A program made the position numbers and the translations under genes. The notes below the pieces were generated by a model that had not been told where the DNA came from, did no database searches, and worked only from the letters and a program-made list of their open reading frames with translations. Below, one piece after another: positions 34,477-43,430 of a DNA stretch of 64,000 nucleotides (the stretch's first letter is position 1; each line of letters opens with the position of its first letter). The stretch covers positions 41,340-105,339 of the forward strand of contig NZ_RSEJ01000026.1 of NCBI RefSeq assembly GCF_009910675.1. Reading direction: 5' to 3'. The stretch is from Photobacterium alginatilyticum (GTDB taxonomy: Bacteria; Pseudomonadota; Gammaproteobacteria; Enterobacterales; Vibrionaceae).

Positions 34477-35032
34477 GACTATGTGACCTTATTAATATGT
34501 GTCTTGAAGTGGCTGAGGCTGTGTATTGTAGCGGTTATGGCCAACAATAAAAGTCATTTTGTGCCCTGGATCTCACTTTCAAGCTCATCCGATGAGTGTT
34601 TCTTTTTATTTATCAAGTATATATGAACAACGCAAAGATAGTGCAAATGATCTAAAAATTGACATAACTATCACGTAAACGGTATGAGTTCTCAATAAAA
34701 CACTATTTTCAGCGAACACTTGTACACAATAAATATTATTTTCAGCGAACACCTGTACACAGTTTGGCTATTTTGAGCGCACACTTGTAAGCAGTAATTA
34801 TTAATTTAGTTGAATTAGTAGCAAATAAATGCGTCATGTTAAAAAAGAACAATAAAATAATCATAGAGGAAAAATAAGTATATTTCTTGAACTATTTTCT
34901 AATAAATGATTTTTTTTGTTCTATTTGCTGACACTTTATTGTTATCGAGTTTAATTCTCAATTCAGAGAAGATAATGTGCTGCTTTTAGGCGCTAACCTT
35001 AGTGAAAATTCGATAAGGTTGGTGTATCTGTG
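34477..35032. other. AT-rich spacer carrying three transposon-end-like repeats
   Basis: About 555 bp without a coding frame. Apart from the three imperfect repeats at 34704-34794 (separate entry), it is AT-rich. It separates the leftward MaoC gene from the rightward serine hydrolase. Confidence 0.55.
34704..34794. repeat. Three imperfect ~25-bp direct repeats (orphan transposon end?)
   Basis: Three units starting at 34705, 34738 and 34770 follow ATTTTCAGCGAACACTTGTA, with CA(C)CAG-like ends; spacing is 33 and 32 bp. Repeated recognition units at one end of an element are typical of IS21-type transposons. No transposase and no second end are visible. Confidence 0.6.
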
Positions 35033-36142
35033 ATGTGCAGATTGTGGTCTGTCTTCCTTCTCTTGCTGCCTTTGGGGGCTGGTAACGCAGCCCCCAAAGA
35101 CGAGATTGTTTTCGCACTCGATAGCTATGTGAAAAAGTCAGTGAAAAAAGGGATTCCCGGTGCATCACTGGCTGTCATTATCAATGGCAATATTCGCCTG
35201 CTGCGTGGCTACGGGGTGACTAAAGCCGGTGGCAATAAGCGGATAAACTCAGCCACGGTATTTCCGTTGGCATCGATATCGAAAACATTTGCATCGGCAG
35301 CAACGTCGATATTGGTTTCCAAGGGGCTAATTGAGTGGGATACCCATGTCATACCTTATCTCGACAATATTGAGTTCAGTGATCCTGCTCTGGGTAAGAG
35401 CGTCACATTAAGGCACTTGCTGTCACATACTACCGGGCTGGTTCCTCAGGCCTACTCCGATCTGCTGGAAGACAACGTGCGCTATACCCGCATACTCCGG
35501 GCGTTAAAGCGAGTTAAGTTCGTGTGCGATCCCGGAAAGTGCTATGGCTACCAAAACGTGGTGTATAACCTCAGTGCCGACATGCTGGCTCAGGCCGCGG
35601 GGATGGATTTTCCCACCTTGGTCAAAGAGCAGGTTTTTATTCCGCTGAAAATGAACCATGCGTCGTACGGGCTGGATGAGTTCGAGCAGAGTTCAAATCG
35701 CGTTGTTCCGCATGTCAAAGTCAAGTCTGGCTGTGCCGCGGTGAAACCCGCGCCTTATTACTACAAGGTGCCGGCTGCGGCAGGGGTTAATGCCAGCGCA
35801 CAAGATCTGGCAAAATGGATGCTGGCCCAGTTTGGCCATAATCCGTCGGTACTGCGCTCTTCGGCCCTGGAGGTGATGCATAAGCCCCACATACGGGCAA
35901 ATCAGTACCGTTATCGTGCCAAGCTGAGCAATGTTTATTACGGGTTGGGCTGGCGGACTTTTGATTACAAGGGGGTCACAGGCTTTGTTCACCATGGCGG
36001 GTGGGTGAAGGGGATACGAACTGAAATGGTATTTAACCGCCACACCCAAACCGGCATGGTCTTTCTGACCAACTGCGAAACCAAAGTTGCCAGAGAGATT
36101 GTGCTGGAGTTTCTCGACCTTTATAAAGAGTATCTGGAGTGA
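35033..36142 (+). CDS. Exported serine hydrolase, class C beta-lactamase family
   Basis: A 369-residue serine hydrolase with a signal peptide (MCRLWSVFLLLLPLGAGNAA). The catalytic SxxK is in FPLASISKTFASA and the YxN motif in GYQNVVYNLSADML; the late HHGGWVKG replaces KTG. Family members include beta-lactamases, D-amino-acid peptidases and esterases, and sequence alone does not decide. ATG 35033 was chosen; a GTG directly before it is in frame. Extra cysteines (FVCDPGKCYG) could form a disulfide in the periplasm. Confidence 0.87.
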   Translation: MCRLWSVFLLLLPLGAGNAAPKDEIVFALDSYVKKSVKKGIPGASLAVIINGNIRLLRGYGVTKAGGNKRINSATVFPLASISKTFASAATSILVSKGLIEWDTHVIPYLDNIEFSDPALGKSVTLRHLLSHTTGLVPQAYSDLLEDNVRYTRILRALKRVKFVCDPGKCYGYQNVVYNLSADMLAQAAGMDFPTLVKEQVFIPLKMNHASYGLDEFEQSSNRVVPHVKVKSGCAAVKPAPYYYKVPAAAGVNASAQDLAKWMLAQFGHNPSVLRSSALEVMHKPHIRANQYRYRAKLSNVYYGLGWRTFDYKGVTGFVHHGGWVKGIRTEMVFNRHTQTGMVFLTNCETKVAREIVLEFLDLYKEYLE

Positions 36143-36261
36143 ATACAGGATCAGGCGTTATGCGTTTTTTTGCTTCCAGCCATTGATGGCGGTAATATTT
36201 ACCCCTGAGGTAGATTGTGTGTTTCTATCTCGTCAACGATTCTTATTAGAGGAAAGATATC

Positions 36262-36486
36262 ATGGGCAAGAAAAAGAAGTTACAGCTGGTGGAGAATATC
36301 CAGCTAGCTGAGCAGAATGAGCAACAGACCGAGCTAGGTCGCGGTACGATTCAGGACAACGCCCTGAAGGCGGCTGTGACAAGCAAATTGTTTCGTACCC
36401 GTGTCGTGAAGGCGAAAAAAGGGAAGGGTAGCTTTCAGCGCAAGGGTAAGCACGGAGGGCGAGAGTCCTATTCAATAGCAGCATAG
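36262..36486 (+). CDS. arfA: Alternative ribosome-rescue factor ArfA
   Basis: A 74-residue basic protein. GRGTIQDNALKAAVTSKLFRTRV and KAKKGKGSFQRKGKHGGRESY match ArfA, which recruits release factor 2 to ribosomes stalled on non-stop mRNA. The first ~25 residues (MGKKKKLQLVENIQLAEQNEQQ) are longer than in E. coli, while the hydrophobic C-terminal tail of the unprocessed E. coli protein is missing. In E. coli the arfA message is cut or terminated at a hairpin so that ArfA is made only when tmRNA fails; here the stop codon lies in a hairpin loop (36475-36496). AGGAAAG precedes ATG 36262. Confidence 0.92.
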   Translation: MGKKKKLQLVENIQLAEQNEQQTELGRGTIQDNALKAAVTSKLFRTRVVKAKKGKGSFQRKGKHGGRESYSIAA

Positions 36487-36496
36487 TTGCTGTTAT
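36475..36496 (+). other. Hairpin enclosing the arfA stop codon
   Basis: ATAGCAGCA (36475-36483) pairs with TTGCTGTTAT-like bases 36488-36496 (nine pairs, one G-U). The loop TAGT holds the stop TAG (36484-36486). It could allow RNase III or terminator truncation of the message before the stop, as known for arfA elsewhere. Confidence 0.5.
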
Positions 36497-36713
36497 CGCA
36501 TAGGGTTTTTCCCTGTACTATAATTATTCATTTTAGCCATCTCAGATGCGCTAACCGTATGGATTGCAGGTAGTTAATCACAATGATAGACTCCTCAGCC
36601 AACTTGCTTCGTATAATCCCAATGATATGGTTTGGGAGTTTCTACCAAGAGCCTTAAACTCTTGATTATGAAGTCTGTAACTTTATGTACCATTTGAATA
36701 AAGGTAGAGACTC

Positions 36714-37709
36714 ATGAACTACTTCGACCTGCCCAAAATAGATCTTCACTGCCACCTAGACGGTAGTGTTCGCCCGCAAACGATTATTGAACTGGCTCAC
36801 CAGCAAAACCTGCCTCTGCCAAGTGAGGATATCAGTGAGATTAAAACACTGATGGTTGCCCCTGAAACATGCCAGAACCTTGATGAGTATCTGATGCGTT
36901 TTGAACTGCCGCTTTCTGTGATGCAAACAGAAGAAGGGCTTGAGCGTATCTCGTTTGAAGTGTTTGAAGATGCTGCCAAAGAGAACGTCAAGTATTTGGA
37001 AGTTCGCTTTGGTCCTATGCTTCATCTGCAAAACGGCCTGACCTTTGACCAGATCATTGGCAGCGTTGTTAAAGGCATGAAGAGAGCAGAAGAGCAGTAC
37101 GATATTCATGGCAATTATATTTTGTCGATTCTGCGTACCATGCCGAAGGATCGTATTAACGAAGTCATTGATGCCGGTGCCAAGTACCTAAATAACGGTG
37201 TTGTCGCTTTCGATTTGGCGGGAAGTGAAGTGTCTGGCTTCTGTCATGAATTCATTCCATATGCTCAGTATGCCATCGAGAAGGGATATCGAGTGACTAT
37301 CCACGCGGGTGAGCAGGGCGACGGCCAGAATGTTCATGATGCTGTATCGCTATTGGGCGCAGAGCGTGTTGGCCACGGTATTCATATCAAAGGCCACCCG
37401 GAAGCTTATGAGCTGGTCAAGAGTGAGTCTGTGGCGCTGGAAACATGTCCTAGCAGTAACATCCAGACTAAGGCCGTTGATAACCTCAGCAGCCACCCGA
37501 TCAAGTCTTTCCACAAAGACGGTGTACTAATCACCATCAACACCGATAACCGTACTGTGTCTAACACGACGATGACAGATGAAGTGCGCAAGGTCGTGGA
37601 TGAGTTCGATCTAACCCGTGAAGATTACTTTGCTATCTATAAGGTCAGTGTTGAGCACTCCTTTGCGGCAGATGCAGTGAAGCAGCATCTGATGCAGTAC
37701 GCAGAATAA
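36714..37709 (+). CDS. add: Adenosine deaminase
   Basis: A 331-residue TIM-barrel enzyme converting adenosine or deoxyadenosine to inosine for purine salvage. Zinc ligands are visible in DLHCHLDGSVRP (HxH), in TIHAGEQGDG (His and catalytic Glu) and in ITINTDNRTVSNT (Asp). LETCPSSNIQT is also typical. Length is normal for the bacterial enzyme. It is monocistronic, with a strong terminator 15 bp past the stop. Confidence 0.94.
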   Translation: MNYFDLPKIDLHCHLDGSVRPQTIIELAHQQNLPLPSEDISEIKTLMVAPETCQNLDEYLMRFELPLSVMQTEEGLERISFEVFEDAAKENVKYLEVRFGPMLHLQNGLTFDQIIGSVVKGMKRAEEQYDIHGNYILSILRTMPKDRINEVIDAGAKYLNNGVVAFDLAGSEVSGFCHEFIPYAQYAIEKGYRVTIHAGEQGDGQNVHDAVSLLGAERVGHGIHIKGHPEAYELVKSESVALETCPSSNIQTKAVDNLSSHPIKSFHKDGVLITINTDNRTVSNTTMTDEVRKVVDEFDLTREDYFAIYKVSVEHSFAADAVKQHLMQYAE

Positions 37710-37724
37710 CGATCTGTTTATTCG

Positions 37725-37757
37725 AAAAGGGCCAGACATCATGTCTGGCCCTTTTTG
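37725..37757. terminator. Strong bidirectional terminator between add and the amylase
   Basis: AAAAGGGCCAGACA / TGTCTGGCCCTTTT (37725-37738 / 37742-37755), three-base loop, flanked by A's and T's, between converging genes. Confidence 0.9.
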
Positions 37758-37777
37758 TATCTAAAGCTGCTTTGGAA

Positions 37778-39244
37778 TTAGAGAGCAAGCATCCGTGCAG
37801 TACGAGCAGGTACTGATAGTGTGTGATAGCGTGAGCTGATGGTTTCGCTATGGTTGCTCAGCTTATCTTTGTATGGCAAATACCAGTTGAACTCGAACTG
37901 GTTGGTATCAATGGTGTAGGAGCGCTCTTCGCCACACTTGTTGATAGCGACAAGCCCTTGTTTCTCACGTTTGAATACCAGCAGGCACTGATCGCTGTAC
38001 AGCGTTTGCATTGTCTTGCCCTGCATTTGGTTATGGAAGCTGATCATGGCAGTCATATCACTGCGGTTCCATACACCTTTCCAGCGTCCATTGTCCTTGT
38101 CTTCGTTGGCAGGCAGCGCATCGCTATAAATTAGCGGTGTACCACCGTCTTTACCCAGAATATACGCATAGGCAAGATTCTCGTCAGTCGGATCCATGAT
38201 CTGATAGCGGAAGCCGTCATTAGTCGGAATATCGTGGGTAATGGTAAAGGTAACGGCTCGATCATTGGATAAAGCCTGACCATAAGCCTGTGGATCATGA
38301 AGCACAGTCATGCTTCCGTTTAACGAAAAAGCTGAACGGATTGAGGCAAAGAGAGGGAAGTCGTAGGCACTGTGGTTGGTGTCGTTCAAATAGGGTTCCA
38401 GGAACGCATGGTAATCGTTACTGCCCTTGCCACCGCTGGTGATCACTTCGCCAAAGACATGCATGCCTGAGGTGATCTCAGGGGTGAAGACTTGAGTGAT
38501 CTGGTAGTTGCTCATGTGCTTGACGGCATCCACCCGAAAACCGGATATCCCCATATCTTTAAGCGCCTGAAGATAAAGCCGTTGCTGCCCGACAACCCAG
38601 TTGTTTGGATCAAGATCCGGCAAACCGACATCGCCGTTGCCACCACACAGGCGCCAGTATTGTACATGCCCCGGATTGCTCCAGTCGGTGATGCATCCTG
38701 CAGGGTGGAAGTCGTTGGCAGAGAACTGACCAAGGCTGAGATCACCAAACAATTTCTGCCGATTCACATAGTCTGTGTTTTGGCTATATTGGGCAAGCAG
38801 TTCGCTGCCAGGGTAATTCAGATCGCTGCGTTTCCAGCTCTCGTTAGCCATGTGGTTGAGAACAACATCGGCATAGACACCGACACCTTCTGCTTTTAGT
38901 GCGGCAATCAGTGCCTGCAAGTCCTCTTTGTTGCCAACAGGTGAATCAATTAGGCGAATGTCTTGAGGCTGGTAACGTGCCCACCATTGATCACCGGTCG
39001 ATTTTAACGGCGGGGAGATGAGTACTGTCTTGTAGCCGGCTTGTGCGATTTCTTTTGCCTGACTGGTGATGTCACTGTATTTCCAGTTAAAGGCATGAAG
39101 GATGGTATCGGCATGTGCCTGGGAAGCAAACATGCCAGCGCCTAGTAGTGCGCTAGCGCTTAACAGGCTCACTTTAGTTAGCTTGTTAATCCCCGAAGTT
39201 TTTATTGAGTTAGTGGTTGCTAATGTAGAGTTGAATATCGTCAT
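37778..39244 (-). CDS. Secreted alpha-amylase, GH13 family
   Basis: A 488-residue exported amylase. The N-terminus has a long leader ending FASQAHA, a signal-peptidase site. Catalytic residues are the nucleophile Asp in GFRVDAVKHM, the acid Glu in HVFGEVITSGG and the Asp in FTITHDIPTND; VYADVVLNHMANES carries the first conserved region. It cleaves alpha-1,4-glucan links in starch or glycogen outside the cell. The true start could be a later Met, since the leader is about 45 residues. Monocistronic. Confidence 0.92.
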   Translation of the reverse strand: MTIFNSTLATTNSIKTSGINKLTKVSLLSASALLGAGMFASQAHADTILHAFNWKYSDITSQAKEIAQAGYKTVLISPPLKSTGDQWWARYQPQDIRLIDSPVGNKEDLQALIAALKAEGVGVYADVVLNHMANESWKRSDLNYPGSELLAQYSQNTDYVNRQKLFGDLSLGQFSANDFHPAGCITDWSNPGHVQYWRLCGGNGDVGLPDLDPNNWVVGQQRLYLQALKDMGISGFRVDAVKHMSNYQITQVFTPEITSGMHVFGEVITSGGKGSNDYHAFLEPYLNDTNHSAYDFPLFASIRSAFSLNGSMTVLHDPQAYGQALSNDRAVTFTITHDIPTNDGFRYQIMDPTDENLAYAYILGKDGGTPLIYSDALPANEDKDNGRWKGVWNRSDMTAMISFHNQMQGKTMQTLYSDQCLLVFKREKQGLVAINKCGEERSYTIDTNQFEFNWYLPYKDKLSNHSETISSRYHTLSVPARTARMLAL

Positions 39245-39735
39245 TGTTGTGCTCTGCTTTGTTATTGGAATAGATTGGAGATTATTTATTAATCTGGTGA
39301 ATGATTAGCGCTTTTTTATAAAGGTGAGAGCAATATCTCGAACGGTAGTGATGAGGTTATCAATAGTGTGAGTAGATGAACGTTATGTAGGGATGAATAT
39401 TTAGGTCAGTTGTGCTGAAGGAGTGTCAGTATAGCATTGCTATTGGATGAATATATTGAGCTAGCTCTATAATGTTGAAATGGCACAAATAATTTGGATG
39501 AAGAAATATCCGAGATGATTCGTACCATCTGCTGTGCAAAGTTGCCCGTATCATTACCTTCTGGCAATGATTACAGTGAGGTATAGAGTTATCTTTACTT
39601 GCTCCTGATGGAGGGTTATCAGTCAGATTAGTCTGTGTATTTTTTCTTGGCGTTAGTCTATACCTTTACTGAGCATTAATTCCTTATACGACACGCTACA
39701 GGGATTATAAGACGATCCCCAGTAAGGAGATGACT
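39245..39735. other. Spacer upstream of the amylase and SnoaL-like genes
   Basis: About 490 bp between divergent genes. It must hold both promoters. No coding frame or strong structure is seen. Confidence 0.45.
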
Positions 39736-40146
39736 ATGAACCTAACCGTTACCAAGTACGAGCGAGTATGGATTGAAGGGCTCAATAGAGGAGATGTTTC
39801 GGTTGCAGATGAGGCTTTTGCACCGGATTGCGTGATTCACATAGCAGGGGCTCCGGAGCCTAATCTCTCGGTTTCAGCATTCAAAGAGTTGGTAGCGGGC
39901 CTTTTGACTGCTTTTCCCGACCTACAGATCACAGTGGAAGATCAAATTATCGCGGGTGATAAGGTTGCGACAAGGTGGTTGGCTGAAGGGACGAATACTG
40001 GGCCTCTGGGCGATACTCCGCCAACAGGCAAACGAGCAAAGTTTGAAGGCTTGATATTAGATCGAGTTGTAGGGGAGCAAGTTGTTGAACGTTGGGAGCA
40101 GTGGGACCAAATGGGTATGTTGCAACAAATTAGTGTTATCCAATAA
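39736..40146 (+). CDS. SnoaL-like ester cyclase/polyketide-cyclase-fold protein
   Basis: A 136-residue protein with the SnoaL fold pattern: YERVWIEGLNRGDVSVADEAFAPDCVIHI, then GDKVATRWLAEGTNTGPLGDTPPTGK and VVERWEQWDQMGMLQQ. This fold occurs in ester cyclases and small hydrolases; most such bacterial proteins have no known substrate. ATG 39736 is taken because AAGGAG (39724-39729) is 6 bases upstream, whereas the earlier in-frame ATG 39730 touches the ribosome site. Confidence 0.82.
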   Translation: MNLTVTKYERVWIEGLNRGDVSVADEAFAPDCVIHIAGAPEPNLSVSAFKELVAGLLTAFPDLQITVEDQIIAGDKVATRWLAEGTNTGPLGDTPPTGKRAKFEGLILDRVVGEQVVERWEQWDQMGMLQQISVIQ

Positions 40147-40318
40147 GAATAATAACCGATAAATCACATGTGTATGCTTATCGCTTCACAGCAAAGCGGT
40201 TGCGTATTGCCGCTAAGCTGTTAACTTATATTCTTCTTTATTAATCAGCCTCGAATAAGGTTCACAGTTAGTGTAAACCGCTCGCAGCTAGATATTTTCC
40301 ACTGCACAGGAGGTAACA

Positions 40319-41119
40319 GTGCAAGAAGAATACATGGGGTACTATGCGAATTTTGACGAAGAGCAACGTCTCGTCTGTCAAAATATCACCCGGATTGAAT
40401 TTGATACCACCATCAACCAGCTAGAAACATTTACGCAGCCAGCAAAGAAGCTCACAGAGCTCGGAGCAGCAACAGGGCGTTATTCCATTTATTATGCACA
40501 GAAAGGACTGGAGGTTACCGCTGTAGAGCTAGTACCAGAGCTGGTTTCGCAATTAGAGGACAACGCGGCTGAGCAAGGTGTCGAGCTAAGTATACATGAG
40601 GCTAATGTAACAGATGTACACTTTGTACCGGATAGCTCTCAAGATATCGTGCTTATTCTTGGCCCTTTGTACCATATTCAGAATGAAAGCGATCGACAAG
40701 CTGTCATCAAAGAAGCTCACCGAATTCTAAAGCCAAATGGAGTCGCGGCATTTGCCTATATCAGTCGCTTCTTTGTTGCCGGGTTGTTGGCAAAAATGTC
40801 ATCGGCATTAGTTACCCCCCTAGTACTTGGCGAACTACATGAAACGGGGTTGGTCACGTCGAAAGATGTCGACGCATTTTTTAGAACGGGTTATTTTGCT
40901 ACACCTGCTGAGGTTGAAGACTTAGCTCAATCTGCTGGATTCAATATTGAAAAGCATGTGGCGACAGATGGCTTTGGGCGATACATTGGGGCGGAAATTA
41001 ATTCGCTATCAGAATCAGAGTATCAAGCTTGGTTGCAGCATCACCTGCTGGTGTGCTCCGAACCATCGCTTCTTGGCTCGAGTAATCATGGTCTGGTGAT
41101 TGCGCGTAAGCACGGATAG
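40319..41119 (+). CDS. Class I SAM-dependent methyltransferase
   Basis: A 266-residue methyltransferase. SAM-binding motif I is KLTELGAATGRYSIYYAQKG (ELGAATG), followed by VTAVELVPELVSQLE, VTDVHFVPDSSQDIVLILGPLYHI and AHRILKPNGVAAFAYISRF. It begins with GTG 40319 behind a strong AGGAGGT site. The substrate is unknown. It sits in a stretch of small accessory genes with separate promoters. Confidence 0.87.
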   Translation: MQEEYMGYYANFDEEQRLVCQNITRIEFDTTINQLETFTQPAKKLTELGAATGRYSIYYAQKGLEVTAVELVPELVSQLEDNAAEQGVELSIHEANVTDVHFVPDSSQDIVLILGPLYHIQNESDRQAVIKEAHRILKPNGVAAFAYISRFFVAGLLAKMSSALVTPLVLGELHETGLVTSKDVDAFFRTGYFATPAEVEDLAQSAGFNIEKHVATDGFGRYIGAEINSLSESEYQAWLQHHLLVCSEPSLLGSSNHGLVIARKHG

Positions 41120-41158
41120 CAGCGGCAGCTTGTGTTATTTACAATGGAAGCTTGTTGA

Positions 41159-41503
41159 ATGAATAATCTTTTCTCTTATGTTGCTGCGATAAAAGGTGAA
41201 GCGGTAGGACTTGAGTTGGTCAGTCAAGAATCGGCCGATAAGTCTTATATTGGCCAGGATATAAACGTTGACTGTAAAGAGTCGCTATTTCACTTTTCAA
41301 ATGGCGTTATAATTAAATACTGCTCCGAGTCAGAGGAGTTTGAGGCAAATGCACTGGTATGTCCGGAGTGCTGGATATCATATGAGGTGATTTCAGAGCC
41401 AGTTAATACTCTGGTACGCCCCAAACGAAAGACCTTTACGAACATTTGCCAAGAGAGTTTTTGGCTTAAGCTTAACAAGCAGCAGTCAGGCTTATTCAAT
41501 TAG
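41159..41503 (+). CDS. Hypothetical protein
   Basis: A 114-residue frame I do not recognise. It has a C-terminal Cys pair (LVCPECW) and no signal peptide or membrane helix. It lies 39 bp after the methyltransferase on the same strand, so may be co-transcribed. There is no clear ribosome site. Reality as a gene is uncertain. Confidence 0.45.
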   Translation: MNNLFSYVAAIKGEAVGLELVSQESADKSYIGQDINVDCKESLFHFSNGVIIKYCSESEEFEANALVCPECWISYEVISEPVNTLVRPKRKTFTNICQESFWLKLNKQQSGLFN

Positions 41504-41655
41504 AATTTTCGCTAGTTAAGTGGTGCCGAGGCACCACCTATATCTCCAATCTAAGCTAAGTCGCTACCACTTCATTTCTCCCATATGTACTTTAGCGCCG
41601 ATGCTTAATGCGATTGGTAGCTTGGGTATAGCTATCATGAAGTTGCAAATACCAG

Positions 41656-42213
41656 TTAGTTTGTATGCTCACGGCATATTAGGTCACTTTCCATAGAGGT
41701 AAGGGGGACTTGGAGTAATGCGCATCTGTGAGGAGTACCATCTACGACGTTTCTCATGAAATATTTACAGCTTTTGCATACGCCAAATGGTGCTCCAGCG
41801 CGTTGCTGTAATGCTGTGGTGAGAACTAATTCCAAAGTACTAGCTAGGGTGTTCAATTGAGAATTACTCAGCTGTTCAATAGCGCCAAGCAATGCTTTGA
41901 GAGGATCATTATTGAGTATGCCTTTGCCTTTCTCGGTCAACTGTATAGAAACCGAACGCCGATCACCTGCATCTTTTTTCTTACAAATTAAACCCTTACG
42001 CTCAAGCGCATTTAGGGTTTGAGAAACGGTCCCTTTTGTAACACCTAAATATGAGGTTAAGGCTGAAGGAGTACGCGAAAACTTGTTTGCTTGGGATAGA
42101 AAACGTAAAGCTTCCCACTGGGCCGGCTTGAGTTCGCTCAGTCCGGCATCATTATTAATGACCCGGCTTAAACGCTCAAGTAAGGCTAGGACATGTTCAG
42201 AATGGCTGTTCAT
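41656..42213 (-). CDS. MarR-family regulator with Cys-rich C-terminal extension
   Basis: A 185-residue winged-helix regulator. The DNA-binding part is residues ~35-100 (ALTSYLGVTKGTVSQTLNALERKGLICKKKDAGDRRSVSIQLTEKG). The last ~45 residues are an unusual extension with Cys at CKSCKYF, HRCALL and LICREH, four Cys plus His that could bind a metal or iron-sulfur cluster, or sense nitric oxide or oxygen species (inference). It diverges from a secreted protoglobin; an operator-like palindrome lies between them, so it probably controls the globin and itself. Confidence 0.87.
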   Translation of the reverse strand: MNSHSEHVLALLERLSRVINNDAGLSELKPAQWEALRFLSQANKFSRTPSALTSYLGVTKGTVSQTLNALERKGLICKKKDAGDRRSVSIQLTEKGKGILNNDPLKALLGAIEQLSNSQLNTLASTLELVLTTALQQRAGAPFGVCKSCKYFMRNVVDGTPHRCALLQVPLTSMESDLICREHTN

Positions 42214-42220
42214 GACTTAA

Positions 42221-42296
42221 TAGTATCGACTGAAAACTTTTCTTGCAAGAAAAAGAAATCGGATATAGCTTTAAATGTAGTATTTAGTCGATACTA
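42221..42296. promoter_or_regulatory. Operator-like palindromes between MarR and protoglobin genes
   Basis: TTTTCTTGCAAGAAAA (42238-42253) is a perfect palindrome of MarR-operator size. A second dyad, TAGTATCGACT (42221-42231) / AGTCGATACTA (42286-42296), brackets it with perfect 11-base arms. Confidence 0.65.
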
Positions 42297-42328
42297 GGTG
42301 TTAATGGACGTTCTGTGAGGAGCATATG

Positions 42329-42976
42329 ATGAAATATGTAGTGATTTGGTTATATACAACAGCACTTTTATTCTCAGTAGAGGTATTGGCAGCCAAAGAG
42401 ATACCGGGTTATGCCTATGGAGACAAGCAATTAGCAACAGCGCCTTATACATTGAAAGATTTGGAGGCTCTAAAAGCCACTGTGCTTTTTACTGACAAAG
42501 ATGCTAAGTGGTTACGAATAAGCCGGAAAGTGCTGGAGCCTCATGCAGAAGAGATTTTGGATACGTGGTACGGTTTTGTCGGCTCAACGCCTCATCTGCT
42601 GCATTACTTTTCAAATGACAAAGGGAAAGTCGATTCAAACTACCTTGCTCGGGTTCGTGCCCGCTTTATTCAGTGGATATATGATACGGCCGATGCTAAA
42701 TATGACCAGAGTTGGCTAGATTATCAGTATGAAATAGGCATCCGCCATCATCGCTTGGGTAAAAATAAAACGGACAATGCGAAGGCTGTAGAACATATAC
42801 CATTTCGATATGTAGTCGCATTAACATACCCGGTAACAGCGACATTAAAGCCCTTCTTGGAACGTTCGACCTATTCACCAGAAGAGGTGAATGCAATGCA
42901 CCAAGCGTGGATAAAGTCAGTGCTTATGCAGACGATTTTATGGAGCTACCCATATACAAAGCAAGGGGATTTCTAA
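42329..42976 (+). CDS. Probable exported protoglobin
   Basis: A 215-residue haem globin of the protoglobin family, closely patterned on the Methanosarcina acetivorans protein: IPGYAYGD at the start, then EEILDTWYGFVGSTPHLLHYF, DQSWLDYQYEIGIRHHRLGKNKTDN and SVLMQTILWSYPYTKQGDF. The proximal His should be in IGIRHH and the distal Trp-Tyr pair is in DTWYGF. Unusual: a hydrophobic leader (MKYVVIWLYTTALLFSVEVLA) precedes the domain, so it may be exported. ATG 42329 fits the AGGAG site better than ATG 42326. It stands opposite the MarR regulator. Ligand and function (O2, CO or NO binding) are not known. Confidence 0.9.
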   Translation: MKYVVIWLYTTALLFSVEVLAAKEIPGYAYGDKQLATAPYTLKDLEALKATVLFTDKDAKWLRISRKVLEPHAEEILDTWYGFVGSTPHLLHYFSNDKGKVDSNYLARVRARFIQWIYDTADAKYDQSWLDYQYEIGIRHHRLGKNKTDNAKAVEHIPFRYVVALTYPVTATLKPFLERSTYSPEEVNAMHQAWIKSVLMQTILWSYPYTKQGDF

Positions 42977-43003
42977 TCAGCTACGGATTTTAAGATCGTA
43001 GAC

Positions 43004-43287
43004 TATACCCAAACTACCTCAAGATGCTCGTTTCAGCGAGAATTACTTGGCTTGTAGGCTAGGCACCGATTAGAAAATCTAGTGGCTCTAAATTAATAAT
43101 CGGTAACAACGCATAGAAGCCCCTATCTATTTAATAGAACTGGAACTCGCCCTTTGGGAGTGAGCCAGCGAGCCCATTTCTGTGTCAAATAACGTTGAAA
43201 GGGAATAGCCATTCCTACCGTCATTTTCCTTGAACTGAGCTCGCTGGACTCACTCTGAATCCTGCATCTTGAGGTAGTTTGGGTATA
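43004..43287. mobile_element. MITE-like element with 24-bp perfect terminal inverted repeats
   Basis: Bases 43004-43027 and 43264-43287 are perfect reverse complements (first arm starts TATACCCAAACTACC). The 236-bp interior contains no coding frame but has further partial complementarity (CTCGTTTCAGCGAG; GAGCTCGCTGG). No target duplication is obvious. The size and long arms fit a non-autonomous miniature element or ERIC/REP-like repeat. Confidence 0.7.
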
Positions 43288-43430
43288 TTGCTTTTCTAGG
43301 GCTTTTTAAGCCCTAGAAAGTGAAAAAGAACACATGTGACATTAATGGATAGACTAATTGCATAGCTTTTTCACAAACCTTAACATCACGGGTTTGATTT
43401 AAGTTATTAATTGTAGGTTTGTAGCTTTGA

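Noticed and set aside
34704..34794. CRISPR array
   Set aside because: Only three imperfect units, spacers of 7-8 bases, and no cas genes. The layout fits transposon ends better.
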